This document shows positions 9,014 through 18,267 of a stretch of DNA of 43,718 nt, piece by piece. A program made the translations under genes and the position numbers. Source of the stretch: Thecamonas trahens ATCC 50062 (lineage: Eukaryota; Apusozoa; Apusomonadida; Apusomonadidae); the NCBI RefSeq assembly GCF_000142905.1, contig NW_013657668.1, positions 1 to 43,718 of the forward strand, in the 5' to 3' direction. Positions within the stretch are counted from its first letter, which is position 1. Every line of letters starts with the position of its first letter. The notes under the pieces are model-generated. The model did not search any database. It worked only from the letters and a program-made list of their open reading frames with translations, and was not told the origin of the DNA.

Positions 9014-12000
9014 ATGCGTAGCATACTACTCTTACTTCTACTGGGCCTCTGTGCAACCGCAGTTTCCGGGGCGAGCATGCTACGGGGCATCCCGGTTGTG
9101 TACGTCGCCGTCGTCCACGTGCGCTGACAGCAACACGCAATGGAAGCTGTGATCGATAGTACACTCACGCACCTCGCCCCATCCCTTTCTCCACGCCACT
9201 CCCACACGCAGCGCAACGTCGTATGCTACAGAGACCCCGCAGCCGCTCGGGCGGTGCTCTGACAACAGTCACTGCGACATCGGATCCGTCTGCTCGCCGC
9301 ACGGCTCGTGTACGCCGCGCGACGCCTGGCCGGCCGATACAGACCCTGTTGGCATCCGATGGACGCTCTACGCCGCAGTAGCGGCTGTTGCACTTGTGTT
9401 CTCGTACTTTTCGTTCACTCCGCGCGTGCCGATGTTGCGATCCCCGGCCAACCTCTTTGCTGCGATGGCCTGCGCTCTAGCAGCCGTTTTTGTCGTCTCG
9501 ATCCTTCTCGACCCGACTCCCAGCGTCCATGTCGCGCCTCTCTCCCCCGAGCTCCTGGGCAACGCCACATGCGTCGAACGCTACGATCCAAGCTGTGCTC
9601 CGTTTGTTTGTGAGACCCGGGCTGGCCACTGTCTCGCCAGCTGCTCCTCGCATGTCGACTGCACCGATGTTGGACTCGCCTGCGTCGGCGGCGAGTGCGT
9701 CGCTGCAACCTCGCTCACCTCTCAGGCGGTCTACACCTGGCGAGTGATCCTGACGCGCGTGGTTGGTATGTTGGCCCTTGTTGGGCCGTGGGTTTTTGTT
9801 GACATCTTTGTCGCTCGCCCATACCTGTACAGCGTCGACTTTATCGCCGTCCCGGTCTACGCCTTCTTCGCCTGCCTCTGGCTCCTTGCTACCGCCTACA
9901 CCGCTTCGTCTGTCGGCTACGTGCACACGCCGCCGCAGTACGAAAAGTATTCAACCCGCTACTTTATGTGGTCGCCTTCGGTGCCGTTGGACCTGGGCGA
10001 AGATGCGTTTGCCTACTTCGCCTCGTATGGCCTCATCGCCCGCGCCGTCGCCACGCTTCTGCCATCGGCAGCTATGGTACTCGCAACATCCTGCACGACT
10101 CGGCTTGTTGGTGCCCGCGCTTACCGTCTGCGTGCTCTTCCGCTCACTATCGCTGTCGTTCTCTCCATTGCTAGCGCCGCACTTGGCATTCCGCCGCCAA
10201 CTGTGTTTGTGCTCGTCGCGCTCGTTAGCAGCTACATGCAGCATGCCTGGGATGACTCGTCGATCCGGCTTCCGGCAGCCTTTTTTGCGCTCGCCGTCTT
10301 TAGCTACCCAGGCGCGGTCATGCTCGACTTCATGACCACCATGCCATCTGAAGTCACGCTTGGCTTTGCGCTGCTGCTGGCCCTGGTGGCGGGTCTGCGG
10401 TTCCGACCCAACAATCGCTCAGTCCGGGCGTGGCACTGGCACCGTGCCGCTATCCTGGCCGTCACCGTATCCATCGCCGTTGTCATGTGCATCACCTATG
10501 CCCCCTCCAAACCGCCGACGGATGGCCTTCCATGCTCGCCGCAGGCCATGTCACACTGCTACCCGCTGCGGTGCGAGTATGCGGCCGGTGCATGCATCAG
10601 CTCGTGCGCCGGGAGTGACGAAAACTGCATCGCCGGCTTTGTCTGCTCCGACGTCAGCGGCCGGCCGACCTGCGTCCCTCTCGTTGATGCCGAAAACCCA
10701 GAAGCCGAGCACTCCAAATCGTGGCTCTATCCGTTCTCGATGGTCCTCGTCCTGCTCGCCAATCTTTGTGCGGCAGCGGGCTCGATCTGCTTCGTTTTTG
10801 TCGCTGGCCCACGGCTCTCCGTTCGCGCCCTCGTCGCTGTTTCTGTCGTTGCGCTTGGTCTTGCTCTTCTCTTCTCGCTGTTTGGCATCAACATGCTCGC
10901 GCTGCCGACCTCGTTCATCTTTGCTCTGTTCTATGACTCGATACTCACCGCGACAACAATGGCAGTCACGCTTGCGTCGTCGCTCGCCACTGCGGCGACA
11001 ACTTGGCTGTCGGAGCCTGACGCGGTCGTCGTGGCCACACCCAGTGCTGCGACATCCAACGCAACAAGCGTCGAATGCGCCGCCACCTTTGCCGTCGCCT
11101 GCTTTCCGTTCACCTGCGACGTGACTGCGGCCGCGTGCAAGAGCGTCTGCGCCTCCGATGCCGAGTGCTTCCTCTCGACTTTGTGCATCGACGGTGTGTG
11201 CCAGGCGAGCGCCACCGCCGAGCTTGCAGTCTCGGGCTGGACAGTTGCGGTGCTTGTTGCCGCATGCCTTGCGTTTATCGCTGTCTCGGCCCTGCTCCGT
11301 GCGTGGGACTCGGTCGGCTACGGCACGGTTGCGCTGGGTATGATCATCGGCATGCGCGTTGCCATCCGAAAGCTGCCGGGTGTCTCGGTCGTCGACAAGA
11401 TGGGCGACGTGACGACTAGCAGCGACTACGCCACCATCTACGAGGTCGCCCAGGCTCCGCTCGCGTTCTTCCGCTCACCTCGGGCTCTGATTCCGTCGCT
11501 AATGCTTATCTTCTCGCACAAGCTGGCGATTACGGTCGTCACCACGTACCTGGCCTTGGGTGCACTGCGCGGCAGCCGGTACTTTCCCGAGGCGCCTTGT
11601 GGTTGGCCGCGTACCTGTTCCCGAAGCTCCGCTGGGGGACTGCTGCTTTGATTGCATGGCGTACGCTCGCGGTATACCGTGCCGACGTGCCCGGTGGCCT
11701 CAACCCGCGGCGCTCGCTGTCGCGTGCCCACCGCATCCGCCGGGTGGCGTTGCTGCTGCTCGGACTTGGTGCTGCGCTGGCGCCCGAGCTTCACCGGCCT
11801 CGTCCGGAGTGAGCGATCCTGTACGTGCGCCGTCAGGCGTGAGGGCGACTGCCTTTGCCGGCCACTCGCTGCAGCCGCTGCCGTTGCTGGAGGGAGCTGG
11901 CGTGAATTCTTCGAGTGCCGAATGCAGCGCCGAGCTTGACGTCCGCTGTGGGCCTGCCTACAAGTGCGATGTCGTGGGAGGAAAGTGCCTTTCGTCATGC

Positions 12001-13707
12001 TCTGTGCACGCGCACTGTTGGCCGATGCACGCGTGCGTCGACGGCGACTGTGTCCCACTGGGTGGTCCTGAGCCGAGGCCGTGGCTCGTCGGCACGCTCA
12101 CCATCACCGCGCTGTCATTGTGCGGCGTTGCCGCGGCCCTGTTTGTCACGCTCCGCGTAGGAGCCCGAGCCAGGGGTGTGATCCTGGGTGTGAGCGTGTT
12201 CGTGGCGACAATCATTGTGGTCGCCGCCGGGCTTGACGTCCTGGGCACATCGCCTGATCCGCTCTCTTCACGAGCGGTGGCAAGCTCGGCAGCGAAGGAT
12301 GCGCCCGTGTGCTCTATGGTGCTTGACTCAGTCTGTGCGCCTTTCCGGTGCCACACCGGGCGTGGCCGTTGTGCCAGGGCATGCGCCGCCAGCAGCGACT
12401 GTGGACCGGGCTTTATCTGCGACAAGGCAAGCAGGGCGTGTGTGGACAATGACTTGCGCCACGGCTGGCGGTGGGTATTCTACCTCGGAGCGACCGGCGT
12501 GTTCTGGTGGGTAGTCCTGGCCGTGATTCCGTGGCTGCGGCGAACAAGGCAGTGGTGGCACGAGCGCGAAGCGCGCCGCAGGCTTGAAGCCATCGAGGCT
12601 GAGCGCGAGGCCATCAAGGCCGAGATCGCGGCCAAGAAGCGTGCGCACAAGCACCGCCTTGACATTGACGTGCCTGTGGTCGATCCGACCGCCCCGCGAT
12701 ACGATCCATCCAAGCCGACGCCGCTGTACCCGTCGCCGCGGACAGCGGCAGCAGTGCGCGCGTTCTTCTCCGGCGACGACCACGGCGCCGACAGTGCCGG
12801 CTTGTCAGCCGCCGCCGACCTGGTTGACGACCCGAACGCGGTCTTTCGGCACACCGACTCGGCATGCTGCGTCTGCTTTTCCGACACGGTGGCGGTGCGG
12901 ATGCTGGGGCGCGCGTGCCGGCACGGGTTCTGCGACGAGTGCGCTGAGCAGGCGCTCAACACCATTGTGGAGAGTGGCCAGTTCCCGGCAGCGTGCCCGG
13001 GCTGCCTGGCTGATGGCGGCATGGCAGCGCCTGTCGAGACAGCCTTCATCCCTGCCCACGTCATCGAGGCGCTGGTTGCCCGTGGCGTGCTCTCCATTCC
13101 GTTTGGCCGCAAATTTGTGAGTCAGCAGGTCATGCACGCCTTTGACCGCTCGCAGTTTGTCTGCTGCCCGATCTGCGACCTCATGTGCTTCAAGCCGAGC
13201 TGGGACGACAAGGTTGTCGAGACCATGGTTGAGCCGTGGCGAGTCGAGTGCCCGGCATGTGAGTCCGCCTTTTGCATCAAGTGTAACGAGTACTACCGGG
13301 GGCACGCCGGGCTCACTTGTGAGGACTTTGAGTCCAAGACCCAGCGGGCGGCCGAGGCTGCGTCGATGGGCCTCATCCTCCAAACCGCCAAGGCTTGCCC
13401 ACGGTGCGGAACCGGCGTCACGCACTGGGCCGGTCACGGTTGCCACCACATCTCCGGCTGCTGCGGCTACGATTGGTGCTTTGTCTGTCTCGAGCCTCAC
13501 CCGTGCTCGCGCGTCGGCCACGCCCTTTTTTGCGACGACGGCTGCGGCTGCGTCCCGTGTCCGATCTGCCGCCCAGGCTCGCCGTGCGACAAGTGCCCTG
13601 GCGGCGATCGCTGCCCAAGCTGCTCCGGCGTCGCACCCTCCACGGCTCTCAATCCGGTCGATGCCCCAGACGATGCGGGCATGATAGACCTTGTGGACGT
13701 GATATAG
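9014..13707 (+). CDS. Giant polytopic membrane protein with Cys-rich luminal modules and C-terminal RBR E3 ubiquitin ligase
   Basis: Exon 1 (9014-9099) encodes a signal peptide (MRSILLLLLLGLCATAVSG). The intron 9100-9211 runs GTACGT to GCAG and joins in phase to the long frame. A Cys-rich unit recurs at about 9252-9311 (half unit), 9560-9700, 10530-10680, 11070-11205, 11920-12050 and 12300-12445. Its spacing is near C-x6-C-x3-C-x6-C-x3-C-x5-C-x5-C-x4-C, and its second half resembles a Dickkopf N-terminal motif. About fifteen or more hydrophobic helices separate the units. A final helix (WVFYLGATGVFWWVVLAV) leads to a charged coiled coil, then RING1 (from CCVCFSDT), IBR (VCCPICDLMC onward) and Rcat (CPRCGTGVTHW, then GHGCHHISGC). 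The likely catalytic Cys codon is 13441-13443. The frame shifts by -1 near 11585 and again near 11806; restored, the protein would be about 1,527 aa. The alternative is two adjacent genes, but the second half has no good start and shares the same Cys module. Confidence 0.75.
11546..11845 (+). other. Double frame change inside the membrane RBR gene
   Basis: The upstream frame ends at a TGA near 11649, but a -1 frame carries on the membrane protein (ALWLAAYLFPKLRWG, later RRVALLLLGLGAALAPEL) until TGA 11810-11812. A second -1 step then resumes the frame that contains GVNSSSAECSAEL and the RBR. One extra base in TTTCCC (11583-11588) and one in CCGG (11804-11807) would restore a continuous protein. 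GT-AG introns that fix the frame exist only as 32-35 nt candidates, far shorter than the other introns here. Confidence 0.6.
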
Positions 13708-13800
13708 CTAGTCCGCTCTTGTTGCTTCCGTTGTCAGACTCTGCTGTCGCTTTGCAGCAGGCGTGTGTGTGTACGCCCTCGTCCCCACCTCTATCGCCAC

Positions 13801-13906
13801 CACCCCTCTCCCACACGCATACATACACACATACATACATACATACACCCAACACCCATACATACACGTACACACCTCATCCCAACACAACCACGCACGC
13901 ACACAT
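13801..13906. repeat. CA/ACAT-rich microsatellite leader
   Basis: Imperfect ACAT, CACA and ACAC repeats directly precede the sterol-oxidase start codon, so they are probably its 5' leader or core promoter. A very similar CA-rich leader precedes the PCGF-like gene at 22900-23018. Confidence 0.8.
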
Positions 13907-13908
13907 AC

Positions 13909-14658
13909 ATGTCGTTTCTCGCCACCACACTCGGCACGTTTGCGGTGCACGAGGCCGGGTGGCTGGCAAGCAACCTGCCGTACCTTGTGGCCGCCGATCG
14001 TGGATGGTGGGAGGCATACAAGGTGGTGCGAGTGGGCAAGGCGCGCGAGCCTGGATCGGACGAGCGATGGGCGCTGTTCTGGACCATTCTGGGCGATCAC
14101 TTTAAGATGATGCTGCCACTGCTGGCACTCGCGTACTACCCGCTACTGGCGCACCTCTTCACCGCTGATGCCATGCCGTCGTGGCTCGAGGCGCTCGCGG
14201 CGTTTGTACTCTTCAACGTTGTCGAGGACACGCTCTTCTACTGGGTTCATTATGCGCTCCACGTGCCGCGACTGTACAAGGCCATCCATCGCAAGCATCA
14301 CGAGCACGTGGTCACGTTTTCGCTCACCGGCGAGGTCTCGCACCCGCTCGAGTTCCTCGCCAACATCCTTGTTCCGCTCATGGCCGGCCCTGTCCTTCTT
14401 GTCCTTGCCTACCGCAAGGTCCACCTTGTCGAGTTCTGGGTCTGGATCGTATTCCGCACTATGCGCGGCGCCGACGCCCACTCGGGCTACCAGCTCCCGT
14501 TCCATCCGCTCCGCCTTCTCTCACCCATCTACGGTGGGCCCGCCTACCACGACCACCACCACTCCATCCGCGGCCGCCAGACCAACTTTGGCGGATACCG
14601 GTTCTGGGACTGGCTGTGCGGTACATACTCGCCCGGGCCTGCCGCCAAGGCCGCTTAG
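13909..14658 (+). CDS. MSMO1: C4-methylsterol oxidase (fatty acid hydroxylase superfamily)
   Basis: Predicted 249 aa di-iron membrane oxygenase of the ER that oxidises the C4 methyl groups of sterol precursors. The three histidine clusters are visible: HYALH (114-118), HRKHH (127-131) and HDHHH (214-218), with the family signature ADAHSGYQLP (188-197) and the end motif FWDWLCGTYS. SHPLEF (144-149) matches the sterol-oxidase subfamily rather than plain sterol desaturases. Hydrophobic helices lie at about 68-84, 93-112 and 150-182. Length is slightly below that of the animal and fungal enzymes. ATG 13909 follows the CA-rich leader and gives the natural N-terminus (MSFLATTLGTF). A single exon. 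It implies de novo sterol synthesis in this organism. A related C4-oxidase-like hydroxylase with another lipid substrate cannot be excluded. Confidence 0.92.
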   Translation: MSFLATTLGTFAVHEAGWLASNLPYLVAADRGWWEAYKVVRVGKAREPGSDERWALFWTILGDHFKMMLPLLALAYYPLLAHLFTADAMPSWLEALAAFVLFNVVEDTLFYWVHYALHVPRLYKAIHRKHHEHVVTFSLTGEVSHPLEFLANILVPLMAGPVLLVLAYRKVHLVEFWVWIVFRTMRGADAHSGYQLPFHPLRLLSPIYGGPAYHDHHHSIRGRQTNFGGYRFWDWLCGTYSPGPAAKAA

Positions 14659-14877
14659 CCTCTGAGATCCATTCGCTCGCTCAAGCTACTAAGGCTGTTC
14701 TTGACCTTGACAGCTGCAGTACGTAGCGCTCTTGCATAACACACGCTCCTCCCGATCCATGTCGTGTAGCGCTGCAGTCCGGGGCGTGCCCGCACGCCGC
14801 AGAACACCGCACGACGAAATCCGACGTCACCTGTCGCTAGCCGCAGCCAACCGAACCAGGCCCTCCAGCCATCCAGA

Positions 14878-16683
14878 ATGGACGAGGCCGGCCCGTCGAC
14901 TCGAGACGGGCTTCGACTCACGGTACATGATCTCCCTCCCGAGCTCATGCTTCACATTTTCTCGTTTGTTGACACTGCCACGCTTGTCCGCCTCCGGCGC
15001 GTCTGCTCGACCTGGCGCTCTCTCGCAGAGGACAATGCTCTCTGGCGCAAGCTGGTGACCGGCACGTTTGAGCGATGCGGGCACCAGATCAATGGCAACT
15101 CCGATCTGCGGCCTGCTGCAGAACTGCACCTGGCATCAGTTGTCTCGCGCCACTTCCAAGCTGTCATGGCTGCCAATCCCGACCTGGCTGCCCGCCGTCC
15201 CGACTTGGATCGCCCGCTCCCGCCTTTGCTGGCTGCTCCCGCCGAGCGAGCGCGATCCTCCGTGGCTCGTCATCACGAGAGCGAGGAGAGCAGCGCAAGC
15301 CGGAGCAGTAGTGATGCCAATAGTTGGGTTGATGTCGCCGGCCTAGTCATGACCTCTCGCCAAGTGCGGTCGTTGTCCGACAGGGAGGCGCCGCGCGGCC
15401 CCCACCCGCCGATTACTTCGACCGAACACAATCCGCAGCAGTTCTTCATCAACCACACGCTTCCGGAGGAAGCGATGGGTGACTTGTTGGCACCGGTAGC
15501 AATGGTGTCTCAGGCGCAAACGCAGGATCGTCCGTTGCTGAGTGCCGAGATTGTGGCGCAGTTTGTGCCGACGCCTGGGCTCAACTCGGTCTACCGCGCG
15601 GTCGACGCGATGGCGATCAAGTCTGAAGACGCGCTTGTTGCGTGGCGGACGAAGCTTCGCGAGGAGCGGTTTGGCGAGTTGTTTGCCCTTGTGTTTTCTG
15701 TCATCATGCTTGCGTCGTCGGTCTTTGAGTGTGTGGCGATCGTGCTCCTTGCCGACGGCATCGTCGACTGGTCCTGGCGGGTTCTCGTTCCGATTGCCGT
15801 CTTCTATGCCCTCCTTCTTCTCACGATTCCATTTGATGTTGGATCGAAGAGTCCAGGCGGGGCGTGCTTTATGGCGTGGATGGTAGTCTGGACGCTGCTT
15901 GCGGTTGTCACCTTCTGCTGCCGTGGCGACAATGTGGTGGTCGGTGAGTGGACGCCACACAGCGTGTACCTTCCGCTCAATGCCGCGCTTCTCCCAATTG
16001 AGTTGTATTGGGGCATGATTTCAGGCGCGATGCTTGTCGAGGCGTTTCGTTCGCGCCTGCGCGGGCTCGCAATCCGTGTGTACTACGTCTTTACCGGCGG
16101 CGCCATGCTCATCCCACTCTCCTTCCTCATCCAGTGGCAGATCGAGTTTCCGGGCAGCAAGGTGACCTCGTGGTGGCACGCTCTGACGCCGTTGATTGTG
16201 GCGGTGTGGATGTTTGCGCCGACATCGACCTTTGTGCTCTTACTCGACGCCGCTGTGCTTCAGCTCCCAATTGCGACCGACGGTGTCCTGTCCTTTGTCG
16301 GCTGCATGGGAGCCATGTCGATCTACGGCGGCATCTTTGTCACGGTCGCCACCAACTCGCTACACAATAATCAGACGCTGGCGTGGGCCTTCTTTCCGGT
16401 CTTTTTCATCCAACTCTACTCGCTGGTGGCCATCGGTCTCATGAGCTTTGAGTCGCGCGCCTTCTACGGCTGCTGCCCGCGGCCGTGCATCCCGCTCTGG
16501 CGGACGTCACACCTGGGTGACGGCTCGTGCTGTCAGCCGCCGGTGACTCCACCCGCCTCGATTCTACCACGATCCGCAGCCTGGGCCGCCGTCGCCACCT
16601 CCCTTGATCGGCTCGCAGTTGCCAACCGCCCTGCATCTGCCCGCTACGCGTCCGACTCCGCGTCGCTGAGCGATGTCGTGTGA
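14878..16683 (+). CDS. F-box protein fused to an eight-helix membrane domain (TMEM185-like)
   Basis: Predicted 601 aa. Residues 13-60 (LTVHDLPPELMLHIFSFVDT, then LVRLRRVCSTWRSLA and LWRKL) form a clear F-box, which normally binds SKP1 in SCF ubiquitin ligases. A Ser-rich linker (about 120-190) follows. From about 265 eight hydrophobic segments appear. The first two contain LLADGIVDWSWRVLVPIAVF, close to the LDG-I-WSW-P pattern of the TMEM185 (transmembrane fragile-X) family. Later ones include WMVVWTLLAVVTFCC, WWHALTPLIVAVWMFAP and FFPVFFIQLYSLVAIGLM. The tail has a CCPRPC cluster that could be palmitoylated. ATG 14878 puts the F-box right at the N-terminus, so the F-box would face the cytosol. 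The TMEM185 link rests on motif similarity by eye. Confidence 0.85.
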   Translation: MDEAGPSTRDGLRLTVHDLPPELMLHIFSFVDTATLVRLRRVCSTWRSLAEDNALWRKLVTGTFERCGHQINGNSDLRPAAELHLASVVSRHFQAVMAANPDLAARRPDLDRPLPPLLAAPAERARSSVARHHESEESSASRSSSDANSWVDVAGLVMTSRQVRSLSDREAPRGPHPPITSTEHNPQQFFINHTLPEEAMGDLLAPVAMVSQAQTQDRPLLSAEIVAQFVPTPGLNSVYRAVDAMAIKSEDALVAWRTKLREERFGELFALVFSVIMLASSVFECVAIVLLADGIVDWSWRVLVPIAVFYALLLLTIPFDVGSKSPGGACFMAWMVVWTLLAVVTFCCRGDNVVVGEWTPHSVYLPLNAALLPIELYWGMISGAMLVEAFRSRLRGLAIRVYYVFTGGAMLIPLSFLIQWQIEFPGSKVTSWWHALTPLIVAVWMFAPTSTFVLLLDAAVLQLPIATDGVLSFVGCMGAMSIYGGIFVTVATNSLHNNQTLAWAFFPVFFIQLYSLVAIGLMSFESRAFYGCCPRPCIPLWRTSHLGDGSCCQPPVTPPASILPRSAAWAAVATSLDRLAVANRPASARYASDSASLSDVV

Positions 16684-16775
16684 CGGCAGCCGTGAACGCC
16701 CATCCAGTACACACCCGTTTGCTTTACTCACTGCTGATATTGCAGCCGGCCCTTCGCGACGCCAGGTCGCCATCA

Positions 16776-17042
16776 TCACGTCTGCTGGGTCTGCTCCAGC
16801 AGCAGCTGCTCGCGGGCCAGCGAGTCCAGCCGCTCGCAGGTGAGCATGTCGGTGAGGACCTGGATCTTGAACTCCAGCAGGCGATTCTTGTTCTTCAGCT
16901 CACGGTTCTCCCTCAGCAAGCGATCAACCGCCTCTGCCTCCTCCCCACCCAGCCCCTCGCTCGACTTGATCGAGTCCGGCACCCTGCGCATCCGCTTCTT
17001 CCGCCTCCGTTGCGAAGCCGTCGACGTTGTCGACACGTCCAT
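16776..17042 (-). CDS. Short coiled-coil protein, Chibby-like
   Basis: Predicted 88 aa from ATG 17042 (MDVSTTSTASQRRRKKRM). A strongly basic stretch (residues 12-20) is followed by a leucine-zipper-like helix from about 36 to 85, reading RLLRENRELKNKNRLLEFKI and then QVLTDML. The pattern of polar ExN repeats, then LLxxKxxxLxDML, is that of Chibby proteins, which act at basal bodies and cilia in animals; the usual N-terminal Chibby segment is missing or too diverged to see. A basic plus zipper arrangement could also suggest a small DNA-binding protein, but there is no bZIP Asn/Arg signature. It ends 92 nt from the convergent F-box gene and is divergent from ATG101. Confidence 0.6.
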   Translation of the reverse strand: MDVSTTSTASQRRRKKRMRRVPDSIKSSEGLGGEEAEAVDRLLRENRELKNKNRLLEFKIQVLTDMLTCERLDSLAREQLLLEQTQQT

Positions 17043-17280
17043 GACCGTCACCCAACCCGCGTCACTGCAATCCAAGTACGAGCCCGCTTCAAGCCACACT
17101 AACCACCGTTTCCGACCACGCCCTCCCTCGCTGTTGGTGTGCGACAAGTGTACCCTCCCGCGGCAGCTTGAGTCCAAGCCCAAGCCTAAGCCGCCAGCCC
17201 AGGCCGCCAGACCTGGCCCGTCGCTCTCCGCTCACCGTCCACCACACCCAACTCCCGAACCCCCCCCCCTTCCAAACCAA

Positions 17281-17281
<1 letters not shown>

Positions 17282-17364
<83 letters not shown>
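17282..17364. repeat. (CA)41 microsatellite
   Basis: An uninterrupted run of about 41 CA dinucleotides in the divergent promoter of ATG101. It is the longest simple repeat in the window and a candidate length-variable, Z-DNA-forming tract. Confidence 0.98.
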
Positions 17365-17365
<1 letters not shown>

Positions 17366-17390
17366 ACCCCCCTCCCTCTATTCCCTTCAC

Positions 17391-17426
17391 CCTCGCCCTC
17401 GCCCTCGCCCTCGCCCTTGCCCTTCC
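17391..17426. repeat. CCCTCG/CCCTTG hexanucleotide array
   Basis: Five to six tandem hexamers upstream of ATG101, grading from CCCTCG to CCCTTG. The related CCCTTG array at 19119-19149 sits at a similar distance upstream of COQ4. Confidence 0.85.
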
Positions 17427-17487
17427 CACTCCACCTCACGCAAAGTCGGCGACCAAACCGGTGGTGTTCCACAAAGCCAGGCACGCC

Positions 17488-18267
17488 ATGAACTTTGCGG
17501 CGTTCAGCCTACCGCTGGTAGTGGTGGATCGATCACGGGCGCCCGAAGTTGTCCGTGCTCTGCTCCACACAGTCCTGTTTCAGAGAACGTTTGTAGAGAG
17601 TGATGGCTCGGACGCAGTCGTTCCGGTCCCGGTCGACATGGACCTCGGACTCAACATCTGCTATCTCATGTCGCCACGCAACGAGGATGACGTGGATGCG
17701 CAGGTCGCTGCCTTTGCCACACGCATCAAGGCTGCGACGGTGCAGATGCTCGAGGTGCCGGTGGCTGAAGCCGAGGTCATGCCGCCGTCGACATCGTCCA
17801 CTGAGGGCGACGCCGCTGGTCCGCGCGACGCCACCGGCACGCGCCTCCGCTCGGTCGAGGGCGTGGCCGATGCTCTGCAGATCTCGTTTATCGAAGGCCG
17901 GCGCAAGAAGGTGCTGTTCTGGGAGCAGTCGGACTATGTCCAGTGGGAGCGGTGGACGCTGTCGCTGGTAATCATCGAGCTGCCGCAGTCTTCCGAGGCG
18001 CGCCTCGAGTGGCATGCCATTGTCGAGGCCTCTGTCCGGGCGGCCCTCGTCGCTATTCTCGACCGTGTCGCCGCCAAGCGCGACCACCTGCCGTCGCTCG
18101 ACAACATTGAGCCAGACTCGGGTCACGAGTTCAAGGTCCTCCCGCCTGAGACTGCTCTTGCGTCGGTCTCGGGCGCCACCGTGCCGGCGTCGCCGCCGGC
18201 GGCATCGTCGTCGACCTTTGCCTTTTTCCGCTCGCTCGGCTCGTTCAAGCCGGGCGACCGGGTGTAG
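17488..18267 (+). CDS. ATG101: Autophagy protein ATG101 (HORMA domain)
   Basis: Predicted 259 aa. ATG101 is a HORMA-fold subunit of the ATG1/ULK1-ATG13 kinase complex that starts autophagosome formation. Support comes from the N-terminal helix APEVVRALLHTVLFQRTF (18-35), the block LQISFIEGRRKKVLFWEQSD (130-149) followed by VQWERWTLSLVI (151-162, matching the family W-E-x-W-T strand), and RDHLPSLDN near 198. The FWEQ at 144-147 sits where the WF finger used for recruiting downstream factors is found. Compared with animal ATG101 it has an insertion at about 95-120 and a Ser/Ala/Pro-rich tail after 220. ATG 17488 gives an N-terminus that aligns with the family. Its last 23 nt overlap the COQ4 coding sequence on the other strand. 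Confidence 0.9.
   Translation: MNFAAFSLPLVVVDRSRAPEVVRALLHTVLFQRTFVESDGSDAVVPVPVDMDLGLNICYLMSPRNEDDVDAQVAAFATRIKAATVQMLEVPVAEAEVMPPSTSSTEGDAAGPRDATGTRLRSVEGVADALQISFIEGRRKKVLFWEQSDYVQWERWTLSLVIIELPQSSEARLEWHAIVEASVRAALVAILDRVAAKRDHLPSLDNIEPDSGHEFKVLPPETALASVSGATVPASPPAASSSTFAFFRSLGSFKPGDRV

Larger units (their letters stand above)
17043..17487. promoter_or_regulatory. Divergent promoter between the coiled-coil gene and ATG101
   Basis: Contains C-rich sequence, a long (CA)n tract (17282-17364) and a (CCCTCG)n/(CCCTTG)n hexanucleotide array (about 17391-17426), ending 61 nt before the ATG101 start codon. No coding frame is credible through the repeats. Confidence 0.5.

Noticed and set aside
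11560-11900. Separate gene starting just before the RBR half at 11560 or near 11655
   Set aside because: The first start is GTG and the leader is Pro/Arg/Ala-rich noise; the Cys module and helices continue those of the upstream half.
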